DNA of 64,000 nt from Selaginella moellendorffii. Its lineage: Eukaryota > Streptophyta > Lycopodiopsida > Selaginellales > Selaginellaceae. The first letter of the stretch is position 1. Every line of letters begins with the position of its first letter. The stretch covers positions 876,736 through 940,735 of the forward strand of contig NW_003314321.1 of assembly GCF_000143415.4 (NCBI RefSeq), in the 5' to 3' direction. Below are positions 42,206-53,008 of this stretch, in pieces. The translations under genes and the position numbers were made by a program. A model generated the notes under the pieces. It made no database searches, was not told where the DNA came from, and was given only the letters and a program-made list of their open reading frames with translations.

Positions 42206-43600
42206 ATGAAGGCACTGGGAGAGCTAGTCACGGAATGCAAGAGCGTCGCTGAGGCACGAGGATTCCACCGCCACATTGTCTCCACCGACTTGACGAGCTG
42301 CGCTCATGGCGTCTACCTCTCCAACCTCCTCATCGACGCATTCGGGCGATGCTCCAGCGTCCAGGACTCCTGCATCGTCTTCCACTCCCTGCGACCGCGA
42401 AACTTCTTCTCCTGGCGATCGCTCCTCGCGGCCTGCCTCCACAACAGCCTCCTCGCCGAGGCGGCACAGATCCTTGCAAAGACGCCGCAGATGGACGTCG
42501 GCGGCGGCGCTTCGATGGTGGGAGCGCACGCGCAGAGCGGCGATCCCGACGCAGCCAAGGCGGCGTTCGATCGCATGCCCTGCCCGAATTGTATCACCTG
42601 GACGACTCTTCTCGGGATATGCCAGGAACGGGCATTTGGATCGAGCAAAGGTGATCTTCAACGCGATGCCAATGTGGCACTTGGGCTCCTCGAATTCGAT
42701 GCTGGGTGGGTTTTCGAGAGTCGGACTCGAGGCCGATGCCGAAGAAATCTCCTCCAAAATGCAAGAGCGCGATGTTTCTTCCTGGACTAGCATGTTTGTA
42801 GCATTTGCCCAGAATGGGCATATTGTAAAGGCGAGTTTTGTGTCCAACGTGATGCCGCTCTGGGACGCCGTTTGCTGGACGACAATGCTCGAGGCATACG
42901 GCGGCGGCTGCGTCGCGGAGGCCAAGAAACTCTTCGACGCGATGCGCGATCGCAGTGTCGTGTCGTGGACAATCTTGCAGGTTGGCTACGACCACGGGGG
43001 CGAGAGCATCGAAAACACGAAACTCTGGTTTGATCGCATGCCCTCTCGTGGACCACTCTCATCTTGACCAGAAAAGGAATCTCTTCCACAAGATGCTCTG
43101 CCACGACACCGCGTCCTGGAATTCCATGGTCAACACCTCCTGGAGCTCTTCCGTGGACGGGATAGATCCGGATGGAATATGCTTTATGGGCGTTCTCCTG
43201 GCGTGTAGCCATGGCGGGACTGTTTACGATGGACGCGAGTGTTTTGTGACAATGGTGGCGGACTATGGAGTTTGCCCTCACAGGGAGCACTATTGCGCGC
43301 TGGTTGATCTCCTGGGACGAGCTGGGCATTTGGGCGATGCGGAGGAGTGTGTATAGCATGCCGTTTGAGCCGGATGTTGTGGAGTGGATGGCTTTGCTTG
43401 GAGGGTGTAGGATCCACAATGATCTTGCGAGGGGGGCTCGCGCGGCGCAAGGAGTTCTGGCGCTGGATCCTGGGAACTCTGCTGCGTGCTCCCGATTTGT
43501 CTAGCAATTCATCGTCAGCCTCTAAAGTTGACGTGGATAACGAAACAAGAATGTGTGTTGCTGTTGGTTGATTTGGGACTAATCCAAGCGAAGGTAGATT
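42206..43600 (+). pseudogene. Broken duplicate of the PPR gene at 53-55 kb
   Basis: It opens like the intact gene (MKALGELVTECKSVAEARGFHRHIV) but is frameshifted near 42610-42640 (the CITWTTLLGICQE region). It then changes frame again (the VISWTSMF-like part is read 42750-43060), and a large internal deletion removes roughly 600 bp present in the intact copy. The C-terminal E region survives in pieces (SWNSMVNTSW, ICFMGVLLACSHGGTVYDG, then VVEWMALLGGCRIHNDL in a third frame). No intact PPR protein can be made. Compare 53009-55018. Confidence 0.88.
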
Positions 43601-44169
43601 GGCATAAGAATGGAGAAACTTTGCCTGAATCAATCACAGCAGGCGGGTATGTGCTCGGCACTCCTTGCTTGGGATCTTTGTCAAGCAAATGCTGGCATGA
43701 AGTTTATTTGTTAGCAGTTAGCTGGGCTGTTTTTTCTGAAGGTGTTTGTTGCATCTATCGCCTTGAATTTATGATTGGAAGTGTGTATGTTGCTGCAACC
43801 ACCGGAACATTGGGTGCCTACGAGCTATTGCTTGCTTCATTATCCTTGTGGTTGTACTGTTGGAAATTCCAGAACAACAGAATTCAAGCATCATGCACAT
43901 GTGCTGTATTTCAGAACTTCGAACCTTTGTAAAGGGGACTACACAGGAGTCATAATAAAAAAGCTCAAATAAAAAATTGAATCCCTTACAAGTTGCTTCT
44001 CAGGTCAGTTTTGATGTTGTTACTGTTGCATTATGAACTTTAGTTAATATGCAGTAGTATCTAGAAAGTGAAGGGCTGTCTGTTGAAGGCAATCACAAAT
44101 TACAAATTATGTTTCTTGTTAAGCACTTGATTTGTTTATAACTGATAAGATCATATACTAATTAAACTA
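43601..44169. other. 3' flank of PPR pseudogene up to element A
   Basis: Non-coding. A sub-block at about 43740-43850 (TATCGCCTTGAATTTA ... TACGAGCTA) recurs at about 52610-52690 in the same orientation, although the adjoining PPR copies are inverted. It ends at the ACTA flanking element A. Confidence 0.6.
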
Positions 44170-44344
44170 TGTGATTGCCAAGTATATGGCTACGATGCCG
44201 TATACTAATATTAGCGTAATGGGATTTTGGTAGCCGTCGGATTGGTTTCAATCCGGACCACTCACTACTATATATAAGCTAGGGTTTTTGGGTTAATTGA
44301 TATGCACATTTTTGTATTCCCTTTCCATATTCCATGCACTCACA
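44170..44344 (+). repeat. Element A 5' LTR
   Basis: 175 bp, TGTGA...TCACA. It contains a TATATATAAG promoter-like box at about 44271, followed by AGGGTTTTTGGG, as expected of a U3-R junction. Confidence 0.88.
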
Positions 44345-44565
44345 TTGGTGGAGGTGAGGGGCACCTTTGATTGTCTCTGGGGAATGTTTGGATTTGGGAT
44401 TTTGATTTAGATCTAACTTTTGCATCGTCTAGATCTAGCTTTTTTCATTTCCTTTCTTTTGTTCTTTCCTTTCAGGATTTTGGTTTAGATCTAGTTTTTT
44501 GCATTGTCTAGATCTACCATTTCTTTCCAGCTTTTTGTCATTTCTTTTCTTTTGCTCTTTCTTTT

Positions 44566-45531
44566 TTGTTCATCTTCATGGCCAATCAGCAATCTCCTCC
44601 TTTGACTCTAGAGCAACAGTTGGTTCAATTGCTTGATGCTATGCGCTTGCAATTGAACAACCAAACTCAATTGATGGTGGCATTCACGGCACGTGGTCCA
44701 ACTCCTCCTGCTCTTGGTGCCAATCCTCATGTTCGGCCGGAGTTCTTTCGTGGGAATCTTGGGGATGATGTGTACCATTGGTTCGATCACTTCACAGTGA
44801 TTGCCACATATCATTCTTGGGATGATGCTCGACTTTTGCGTGAGTTTCCCACGTGTCTCCAAAGGACGGCGTTGCAGTGGTACAATGGATTGAGTGCGGC
44901 CACTCGTGGGGATTGGAGTGTTCTTCTGGACGTCTTCAAACGCGCCTTCGGACATGCTGACAATTGTGACGATGCCTTCCAACAATTGCATCGTCTTCAC
45001 CAAGGGCTATTTGAGTCGGTGATGCAATTTGGCGTTCGTTTCCGAAGTCTTTTGCTTCGTGCGGAGCCCAATATGTCAGAGTGGATCAAGTTAGAAATGT
45101 TGTGGCCAGCACTTCGTCAAGATCTTGTCGGCCTTGTGCATGCACTTGCTCCTACCACCCTTGACGATGCTCTTCGTTTGGCACAACGTTATGAGACGTT
45201 GCCTCTTCCACTTCTTGCTGCACGTCCTTCAGCTCCACTTCCTATGAGTGATGGTCATGTTCCAATGGAGGTTGATGCTGCTGCTACTCGAGTCCACGGA
45301 CAAGGGCGAGGACGTGGTCGTGGCCGTGATGTTCATTGTTGGGCGTGTGATGAAGTTGGTCATACTTATCGGTGTTGTCGACGCTTTCTGGATTGGCGAC
45401 CTCCATTTCCTGGATGGAGACCTTGCATCAGCAACGTCCCGTTGGTGCTGCTACGGTGGAAGGTTTGGACACCGAGGTGCATCCGGGAAATAAGGAGTCG
45501 CGCGAGTAACGGAGGGACCTTGCGTGAATAA
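44566..45531 (+). CDS. gag: Element A Gag (capsid and zinc knuckle)
   Basis: A 321-aa open frame; the functional start is probably the second Met (44578, MANQQSPPLTLEQQ). The retrotransposon-gag capsid region is seen in PEFFRGNLGDDVYHWFDHF, LQRTALQWYNGLS and WSVLLDVFKRAFG. Near residue 260 an Arg/Gly tract leads to a CCHC knuckle, CWACDEVGHTYRC. The last 50 residues after the knuckle are probably out of the original frame. It would form the particle that packages element RNA. Gag is the least damaged part of the element. Confidence 0.8.
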   Translation: MFIFMANQQSPPLTLEQQLVQLLDAMRLQLNNQTQLMVAFTARGPTPPALGANPHVRPEFFRGNLGDDVYHWFDHFTVIATYHSWDDARLLREFPTCLQRTALQWYNGLSAATRGDWSVLLDVFKRAFGHADNCDDAFQQLHRLHQGLFESVMQFGVRFRSLLLRAEPNMSEWIKLEMLWPALRQDLVGLVHALAPTTLDDALRLAQRYETLPLPLLAARPSAPLPMSDGHVPMEVDAAATRVHGQGRGRGRGRDVHCWACDEVGHTYRCCRRFLDWRPPFPGWRPCISNVPLVLLRWKVWTPRCIREIRSRASNGGTLRE

Positions 45532-45589
45532 GTTAGTGACCCCTCTATCTTTCTTTCAAGAGTATCATCAAGGGGTTCACTCGGCACCG

Positions 45590-48500
45590 GTTCATCCAGT
45601 GTTTACTTTCCAAGCTCGTTTTTATAATAAGAGGTCTTCTCTCCGTATTGTTTGATACAGTTTCGAGTTTATCTTCTATTGCTCGACTTGTTGCCACACG
45701 TTGTTGTCTACACTTGTGTCGTGCGGCGGATCCAGTTTTCATTCTTTATGGCAACGGCCATACACATGCATGTGCACGAGATGAGGCGGACCTAGTTGTG
45801 CGTGTGGGCGATCTCAAGCTTGAGTTGCAATTGTTGCGGGTGGTGCCGAGTCAAGCTTTTGACCTCATTTTTGGTATGGATTGGTTGTAGCACAATCATG
45901 CCAAGTGTGACTTTGAGGCTTCTCCCCCTTGTCTCATACTTCCTTATATTTCATCCATTCCTCTTACTTCTGTACCTCTTCGTCCCTCTACTTCTACCTC
46001 TGCTTCTATTACTTTTGTTTCCGCACTATTTCCTCCTATGTTTCCATCTTGTTTTGCTCTTCCTTTTTCCGATCCCTCCGAAGATCTTTGTGTTGCAGCT
46101 GTTGACCGGCTCATGAAGGAATGTTCTGATCTCTTTGAATTTGACCTATCGTCTGGGGCCAAGATTGCCACATGTCATCCGATTCCAACCGGGGATGCTC
46201 GTCCCATCAAGGTTCTGGTTCGTCGTCGGTCACCCAAGGAGATCAAGATTTTACATGCTAACGTCAAGGAGATGTTGGAGAAGGGTGTTATTCGAAAGTC
46301 GCGGAGTCCTTGGGCATGTGAACCTCATCTTATGATGAAGCCTGATGGGAGTATTCGTTTCTGCATCGACTATCGTCCGTTAAATGAAGTGACGATCCCA
46401 GATGTGTACCCTCTTCCTCATACGGCTGATCTTTTGGATCGTCTAGGGCGAAGTCGTTGGTTCACCAAGCTCAATCTTGCTTCTGGGTACTAGCAAGTAC
46501 CGATGGCTGAAGAAGATATTCCTAAGACTGCTTTTCGTACACCATTTGGTTTGTACGAGTTCTTGGTAATGCCGTTTGGTTTGAACAATGCTCCAGCAAC
46601 TTTCCAGCGGATGATGGACGAGGTTCTTTGTGATATACCAGAGGTGACTGCTGACTTCATTAATGATGTCTTGATTCACTCGGAGGGGACGTGGGAGGAG
46701 CAGATTCGCGATGTATGTAAAGTGTTGGATCGGCTACGGGACGTTGGTTTAAAGCTGAAGCGATCGAAGTGCATGTTTGGGTCCAAGGACATAACTTATT
46801 TTGGGTACTGTATTTCTCGTGAAGGTTTGCAAGTTGATCTTGACAAACTTATAGCCGTTCTGAAGTTCCCTACTCCGAAGTGTGTGAATGATGTGCAGTG
46901 CTTCCTGGGCAAGGTGCAATATCTTGGTCGTTTTATGGATCATCTTTCTGATCGCACTGCACCGTTGCAAGCGTTGCTGAAGTCATCAACGTTATCTTTC
47001 ATTTGGTCTTCAGATTGTGAGTAGGCGTTTGTGAATCTCAAAGAGCTGTTAACGACTCCTCCGGTTTTGGTATATCCTGACTACACTCGACTTTTTATTT
47101 TGCACGTAGATGCTTCTGATATTAGTCTTGGAGGTGTGTTGATGCAAGAAAGCTCGAGTGTGCCTGGTCAGCGTCATCCCATTGCATATATAAGCCGTAC
47201 GTTACAACCAGCAGAAGTGAACTACTCCATGACAGAGAAGGAGTGTTTAGCGGCAGTTTGGGGTTTCGAGAAACTTCATGCATATGTACATGGTTCTCGG
47301 ACATTACTTGAAGGTGACCATGCTGCCATTACTTCATTATTGAAGCGGAAGAACTTGGTTGGTCGTACTGTTCGGTGGGCTTTGAAGCTTCAGATATATA
47401 ATTTTAATGTTGTTCATCGCCCAGGGAGTTCTATGGCTGATGCTGATGCCCTTTCTCGAGCTCCTCTTCCTTCTCCGCTCTCTTCTCATGTTTCTGATAA
47501 GCCTGTTGTTCCAGCATCTGTGGATTTTCTAGACGAGGATTCTGTGCTATTGGCGGTTGCTGTACTTGACGTTTAGTGTCCACAAGGCACAGAGCAAGAT
47601 CTACTTTCTCTTGATGAGGTTCGTGAGGCTCAAAAGATTGAGCCGTGGATTCGAGGCTGTGAGATGCATTTGAGAATCCTGCATCACTTGCTGATGACTT
47701 GCCTTTTCGGCATTTACAATCTCAATATCGTCTTGAAGATGGCCTTCTTTATTTTGTGGGGACGGATCCTGATGATCCTTTACGGCTAGTGGTGCCTTCT
47801 ATCTTTATTCCGTAGTTTCTCCATGCCTACCATGATTCTCCTGTTCTAGGTGGGCATCTGGGACATCATCATGTGACCGAGAAGCTACGCAAGTCTTTCT
47901 ATTGGCCAGAGATGCGACGTGATGTTATCCGGTATGTGCGTAGCTGCGTTTGGTGCCAAGCTTGTAATACTCCCCCTTGTGCTGCGGAAGGACAGTTGGA
48001 GTCAATTGCAGTTTCCCGTCTGCAATTGAGTGATCTTATGGGACCTTTTCCATAGTCGATTGCTGGCAATGAGTATGTTATTATTGCTTCTGACTACTTG
48101 ACTCGTTGGGTGGAAGTTGGTGCTCTTGCTAGCGCCTCTGCAACTGCTATTAGATACTTCCTCCTCAATTGAGTGGTGTTCCAGCATTCTTGTCCAGAGC
48201 AGATTCTTTCGGATAATGGTCCTGCATTTATGGCTGAGGTATTTCATGTTTTGACGTCTCGGTTGGGGATATGCCACACTTTTATACGAGTGCTTATTAT
48301 CCACAATCAGACGGTCTAGTGGAACGGCTCGTTTGGACATTCAAAGGGATGATTGCGAAGTATGTGAACTTTCAGCATTCGGATTGGGATGGTTATTTAT
48401 CGTCTCTTCGGTATGCCTATGTCACAGGGGTGTAGAGTTCTATTGGTGCTTCACCATATAAACTTCTATATGGTCATGATCCAATATTACCAACGGAGCT

Positions 48501-48960
48501 GGGTTTACCTTCGCGATTGCCACGAACTCCTGATGCTAGGTCATGGGATCAATATTTGACAAGCATTCTTCCACTTGTCCGAGTAGAGTTTGCCGAACAC
48601 TTAGGCCGTACAAGTGGGACAACAACGGCGCTACAACTCCCATCATCATCCACCTGCAAAGTACAAAGTGGATGATTTGGTGTTAGTCCGTTTTCCCTAT
48701 CTTACGGTACGTGGTTTATCTAAGGGGCTCCTTGTGCAGTGGAAAGGACTGTATCAAGTGTTGCGGCAAGTTGGACCGCAAGTTTATGAGGTTCGGCATG
48801 ACGTCCAATAGGCCGATCCTCCGGAGATTGTGCATGTGTAGCGGTTGAAACGCTTCATACAAAGGGATCATAAGTAGTTAATACCATCTACAGATCCGCC
48901 GATGCCTCCTTCTGATATTCCTCCAGATCCCGGCCCATCTACAAGAGAACCCTGAAGGCC
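45590..48960 (+). pseudogene. pol: Element A Pol (protease, RT, RNase H, integrase), broken
   Basis: The protease remnant ends LIFGMDWL before a TAG (45888), and no DTGA motif is visible. RT blocks are RPLNEVTIPDVYPLPH, FTKLNLASGY then TAG (46491), [18 protein letters not shown], and the active-site box reads FINDV instead of the usual Y-x-D-D. RNase H shows LHVDASDISLGGVL and YSMTEKECLAAVW. The integrase HHCC region is seen in HDSPVLGGHLGHHH and CVWCQAC, and a C-terminal fold in KYKVDDLVLVRFP. Further TAG stops are at 47022, 47574, 47813, 48053, 48433, 48809, 48839 and 48875, and one TGA at 48170. Confidence 0.88.
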
Positions 48961-48987
48961 TTCTATTATTCTGAGAGGAGGGGATGA

Positions 48988-49162
48988 TGTGAAGGCCAAG
49001 TGTACGGCTACGATGCCGTATATTAATATTAGTGTAGTGGGATTTTAGTAGCCGTCGGATTGGTTTCAATTCGGACCACTCGCTCCTATATATAAGTTAG
49101 GGTTTTTGGGCTAACTGATATGCACATTTCTGTATTCCCTTTCCATATTCCATGCACTCACA
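48988..49162 (+). repeat. Element A 3' LTR
   Basis: 175 bp, same ends as the 5' LTR, with about 15 substitutions, mostly transitions. The TATATATAAG box is kept. Confidence 0.88.
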
Positions 49163-49814
49163 ACTAGAATAATTTATTCAAATACTGTTAACTGATCAAA
49201 GGCTTTTTTTAGTTGTCACATTCTTTTCTCTTTGGCATATTTTTTTCTAAGAATAGTATATTAAAATTCATATTTTGCAAGTTAAAATTTATGAACGATC
49301 TCAACAATTATCAAACCATAAAGTATAAAGACTCAGAATATTCCTTTTTAGTGGGATTTTTAACCATTTAAAATATTAAAAATAAAAGTTTAATATTTTA
49401 TTTACCAACTGTTTATTTATAATAATAATGAGGCAATCAATACTTATAAAAAAATTTATTTAAAATATGTGAATAGTATAAGTTCAATCGTAACACTAGC
49501 AACAAGAAGAAAACACCAAAAGTAATAAAAAGAATTATTTATGTCTTTTTAAAACAAAAATAATAAATTAATTTTAAAAAACAAAAGAAACAAATAAACA
49601 AAAAACATTTTTACCAAAACCATAAGTTCAAGGGAAGATAATAGTAATGGAACCACCAAAATTCCTTCAAGGTTGAATGTAAATTTCATAAAAGGATTTA
49701 TACTCACTAAAACCATAAAGCCATAAGAGAGAATTTGGCCCTGGAGAAAATATCAAGCTTAACAATATTAGAGAATTTGTGTTTAGGGCCAAAGCCGAGT
49801 GTACTTTAAAAAAT
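49163..49814. other. Very AT-rich spacer
   Basis: No coding frame or element terminus recognised. It is strongly AT-rich, with A/T runs at 49250-49620. Confidence 0.5.
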
Positions 49815-49886
49815 GGGCATTTGGTCTAGTGGTATGATTCTCGCTTAGGGTGCGAGAGGTCCTGAGTTCAATTCTCGGAATGCCCC
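49815..49886 (+). tRNA. tRNA-Pro (AGG)
   Basis: A 72-nt cloverleaf. The acceptor stem is GGGCATT/AATGCCC with discriminator C. The D arm contains GGTCTAGTGGTATGA. The anticodon stem CTCGC/GCGAG encloses TTAGGGT, giving anticodon AGG. The T arm is CTGAG TTCAATT CTCGG (one G-C/T wobble allowed). No intron. Confidence 0.93.
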
Positions 49887-49911
49887 ATTATTTTATTTGA
49901 ATCTTTTCGTT

Positions 49912-50358
49912 TTAGAAGAGGAGGCTTCTTTGGCGCCACGCCCAAGCAATGACTTGCCACCGAAGAAGAAAGTTGTAAGAAAGGATCGCACACGCCCCAT
50001 AGAGTGCCCACACGCAAATCACGAATGCAACTTTGCCCGCCACAAACACGCACGCCGCCGCCATAGCCGACGCCACCGCTGCCCCTACCTTCTTCCAAAA
50101 CGCCACCGCATCGTCGCCCCAATCGCGGCCGCCTCCATCCCCACGGCGCTGACGGCGGCGGCGGCTCCTCTTGCGCTTCCTCTCGATCTTCTTCACGCCC
50201 AGAACCTCCACATCGATTGATTTGAGATCATCTCTTTCTCTTCTTCCTCTTTTCCTTGGGGATTTTGATCCGCCCTTGCTCTCGCTTGAATCCCGACGCT
50301 TGCTTCTCCTGGACGCGCTCCTCGCCATCCTCGCGGGGGGATTTTCCCGCCCCTTCAT
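49912..50358 (-). CDS. Small basic single-pass membrane protein, unknown
   Basis: I take the start at 50358 (MKGREN), because the inverted copy at 55.66 kb also begins MKGREN; Mets at 50481 and 50328 are alternatives. The product has about 148 residues. The N-terminal half is strongly basic and Ser/Arg-rich (SASRRSKRRDSSES, RKRSRRRRQRRG). Next come DDAVAFWKKVGAAV and a long hydrophobic stretch (ACVFVAGKVAFVICVWALYG) that looks like a membrane helix. I do not recognise the family. It diverges from the GalT-like gene with 52 bp between starts. The region DDAVAFWKKVGA is conserved in the second copy, which suggests it matters. Confidence 0.5.
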   Translation of the reverse strand: MKGRENPPARMARSASRRSKRRDSSESKGGSKSPRKRGRRERDDLKSIDVEVLGVKKIERKRKRSRRRRQRRGDGGGRDWGDDAVAFWKKVGAAVASAMAAACVFVAGKVAFVICVWALYGACAILSYNFLLRWQVIAWAWRQRSLLF

Positions 50359-50410
50359 AGCCCTAAACTTTAAATTATTAGGCGGAGCTCCAGCAGAGCG
50401 TCCAGCCGCG

Positions 50411-51087
50411 ATGGGTGATCGTCTCCTCTGCTGGCGGCAATCGGCCTTACGATTCGTCCAATCACAGTGGTGCGGCGGCAATCACAGCTGCCCGTTTTGC
50501 AGGAATCACGAGGGGATCTCGAAGATCGGCTTTCACGACCTCCTCATGATCCAAATCCAGCGCGCGACAGCGGCAGCGAAGAATCCACAGCAGGAACGGA
50601 CGCTCCAATCCAGCGCGCTCACCGCATCGCTCTCCCGGAATCGCTCAAGGTTTATCGACCAGTCATCAGGCTTCGTTTCAGTGGCGCCCTTTGAAGCTCG
50701 CTTCCCGTTCGAGACGTGGATTATTCCCATCAACCATAGTTCCAACTTTGAGGAAACGAGTGATTCCGAGGTGATGATTCTTCTTTCTTTCTTTTGGTTT
50801 ACTCTCCACTAACGCATGCATTCTCGTTTATAGATCGGGGATTTGGCGAGATTACTTCATCTAACATTGAAAAAAATAGTGCAGCAATTTCCAGGCGCTC
50901 CATACAACTACGTGCTTTACAACAATCCTTTCTGCGAGGAAACCAAGACGGAGTATTTCCACTGGTACATTGCAATCCTCCCTCGACTGGGAGTGCTGGG
51001 AGGCTTTGAGCTTGCCACTGGTTGGACCATCAACACGGTGGCTCCGGAGAAAGCCGCTCAAACTTTGAGGGAGTGCGTCCTCAAATG
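50411..51087 (+). pseudogene. GalT / ADP-glucose phosphorylase-like gene with internal inversion
   Basis: It begins MGDRLLCWRQSALRF and reaches NHSCPFCRNHE, the Cys-x2-Cys zinc motif near the N-terminus of GalT-like HIT-superfamily transferases. The segment about 50520-50625 then matches the opposite strand of the second copy (55460-55590), so it is inverted. Coding resumes with VAPFEARFPFETWIIP and, after an intron (donor about 50769, acceptor about 50833), IGDLARLLHLTLKKI, PYNYVLYNNPF, YFHWYIAILPRL and GGFELATGWTINTVAPE, ending at 51087. The tail fits plant ADP-glucose phosphorylase (At5g18200 type). The catalytic HPH segment is not visible. Although open, the frame lacks much of the enzyme core. 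Confidence 0.7.
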
Positions 51088-52940
51088 ATCTGGTACATGG
51101 TTAAGAGTTTCTCGCTAGAACAGTATCTCTAACAGCTGGTGATTCTTCTTTCAGGTGCGGATTTTTCTTATCATTCAAGCTATGCCTGACAATTTTTCTC
51201 GGATTGCAAGAGAGGTAAATAAATCAATCGAACAGTTTCTTCGTCGATGGTTCCATTCGCACAGATTCTTACAGGTTCGTGACATTCATGCTCACTGTGC
51301 TCTCTCAATTGAGGTAAGCTCTAGCATTGTTTGCATTGCATTAAGAGCTTGCTCGCTTTGTGTTCTTCCATTCTCTTGACCTTTGCTTTTAGTTTTTTTA
51401 CGGCTTCTCACAATCCTTGTGTACATGGTTTTCTATTCTAAAACTCGCAGTGACAAATGACACTGAGCGATTCTATAAACTATCTGGTAAGATTTTTACA
51501 TTGTCATGGAATGAAGAACGTGGACGATTTATTTCTCTGTCGATCTCCTTTTCTCTTTCATTTGATAGGGAACGAACGAGACTATAGCAGAATCCTCGTG
51601 TTGATAGCGACATACGATGGCCTTCTAGATCAAAGAATCAGCCTTATCGATCAAAGAATCGTGCATACTGGAGTTAAATCACAGAAAGGTTAGTTGTCTT
51701 TTTTTTCTGACGGTTCCTCACTCTCAGAAGGAATCTTTGTTCAGACTGCAGCACAATGATAACAGCAGTTCTAGGCAGGGTTCTTTTGAGTTTAGGGTAG
51801 GTTTTAAACATACTTAAGGCTTCTTGGACTCGGTCTTTTGGCTCCAGTATCATTCCAAGAGTAAGCCATTGTGCTCTTTCTAATGTTGTAATTGCTTCTT
51901 TCAGACCTTGCAGTGTAACCCTCATGATCCCAATCAACGCAGTGGCCTGGTTTTCTTGAGGAGGAGTGGTTATATTGAAACATACCCCATTCCTTGCGGG
52001 ATTGCACCGGGAGACCTGCCAGTCTCTCTTGTGCATTTATCTCTTCCTTTCTAGCATTGGGAAGAAGAATCTGTGTGGAAACTTATTTGGGTGGAGTAGC
52101 TATTGCTTTCATCCTGTTTACTATGTATGATCTTTAGCAAATTTCTGCTTGAAGTGTATTCTGCACTTGCCATAGCTATCTCATTTGGTGTTCTCAGTTA
52201 CTCACAGGTAAGATACACTCTATATTTCAAGAAATAATGTTTTGAATTTCAGTGGGGAGCATCAAACAAGTTTTGATCATCTTATGTTTGGTGAATGGTG
52301 TCATCAGTTGTAAATGGCTCTATGTTAGTGTGTTGAACAAGTGGATCTTTATGATGGTTAGTATATTTATTTTATTACTTTCTTATAGAAATTATGCAGA
52401 TGTTCTTTGGAAACTTTTTTACCACATGGCTTATATTGGATAACAAGCTATCGTCTAAAACATTTTTGTAGTACAGGGAGATATTATCATGAATAAAACT
52501 TTTTTGATGTTTTGTCATCTTTTATAAATTTATTAAATTTGATATGAAGGTTTGATAGTTTATTTTCTTGTAAAAACGCATATCCAGCCCATTTCACTCT
52601 AGAAAATTGCGTTTGTTGCAACTATCGCCTTGAATTTACGATTGGCAATACGTTGCTGCAAGCACCGGAAGGCATCTACGAGCTAGAGGTATCCTGCTTC
52701 ACTCATTCCAATGGCGTCTCGGGAATAGGCAGCAGAAGCGGCAAGCTTATCACTCATGCTCCCTTTTAAAAAACAACTCATCTAGCTGCTACCTCATTCT
52801 ATTATATATTCTCACATTCTCCGCTCCTGCCCCCTTGCTTCTGCTTCTTCTGCTCTTCAATCGTTAGGCAATCGCGTAACAAGAAACTTACCCGCTTAGA
52901 TGTCCGATGACCGAAATAGATAGAACATGAGCTCACATAT
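51088..52940. other. Unassigned region with exon-like fragments
   Basis: It includes an exon-like plus stretch (51155-51320, AMPDNFSRIAREVNKSIEQFL after a CAG acceptor), another at about 51560-51690 with an imperfect ATCAAAGAATC repeat, and a minus-strand frame at 51674-52036 (ITTLERAQWLTLGMILEP). I assign none to a family. About 52610-52690 repeats the 43740-43850 block in direct orientation. 52450-52570 is AT-rich. Confidence 0.45.
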
Positions 52941-53008
52941 GGTATTCAGAAGCTATGATTAATTCAGGCAAAGTTTCTCCATTCTTATGCCATCAAATTA
53001 GTCCCAAA

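Larger units (their letters stand above)
44170..49162 (+). mobile_element. Ty3/gypsy LTR retrotransposon A, full length, decayed
   Basis: The 175-bp LTRs at 44170-44344 and 48988-49162 begin TGTGA and end TCACA, and differ at about 15 positions by eye. Flanking ACTA (44166-44169 and 49163-49166) is a likely target-site duplication. A purine-rich tract (GAGAGGAGGGGA) precedes the 3' LTR. Order: gag, protease, RT, RNase H, integrase, the Ty3/gypsy order. There are about 11 in-frame stops in pol, ten of them TAG, so the element cannot move by itself. A partial inverted copy with an LTR of the same length lies at 56378-57367. Confidence 0.92.

Noticed and set aside
44345-44380. Element A primer-binding site
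   Set aside because: The bases after the 5' LTR (TTGGTGGAGG) do not clearly match a tRNA 3' end that I can name, so no feature was called.
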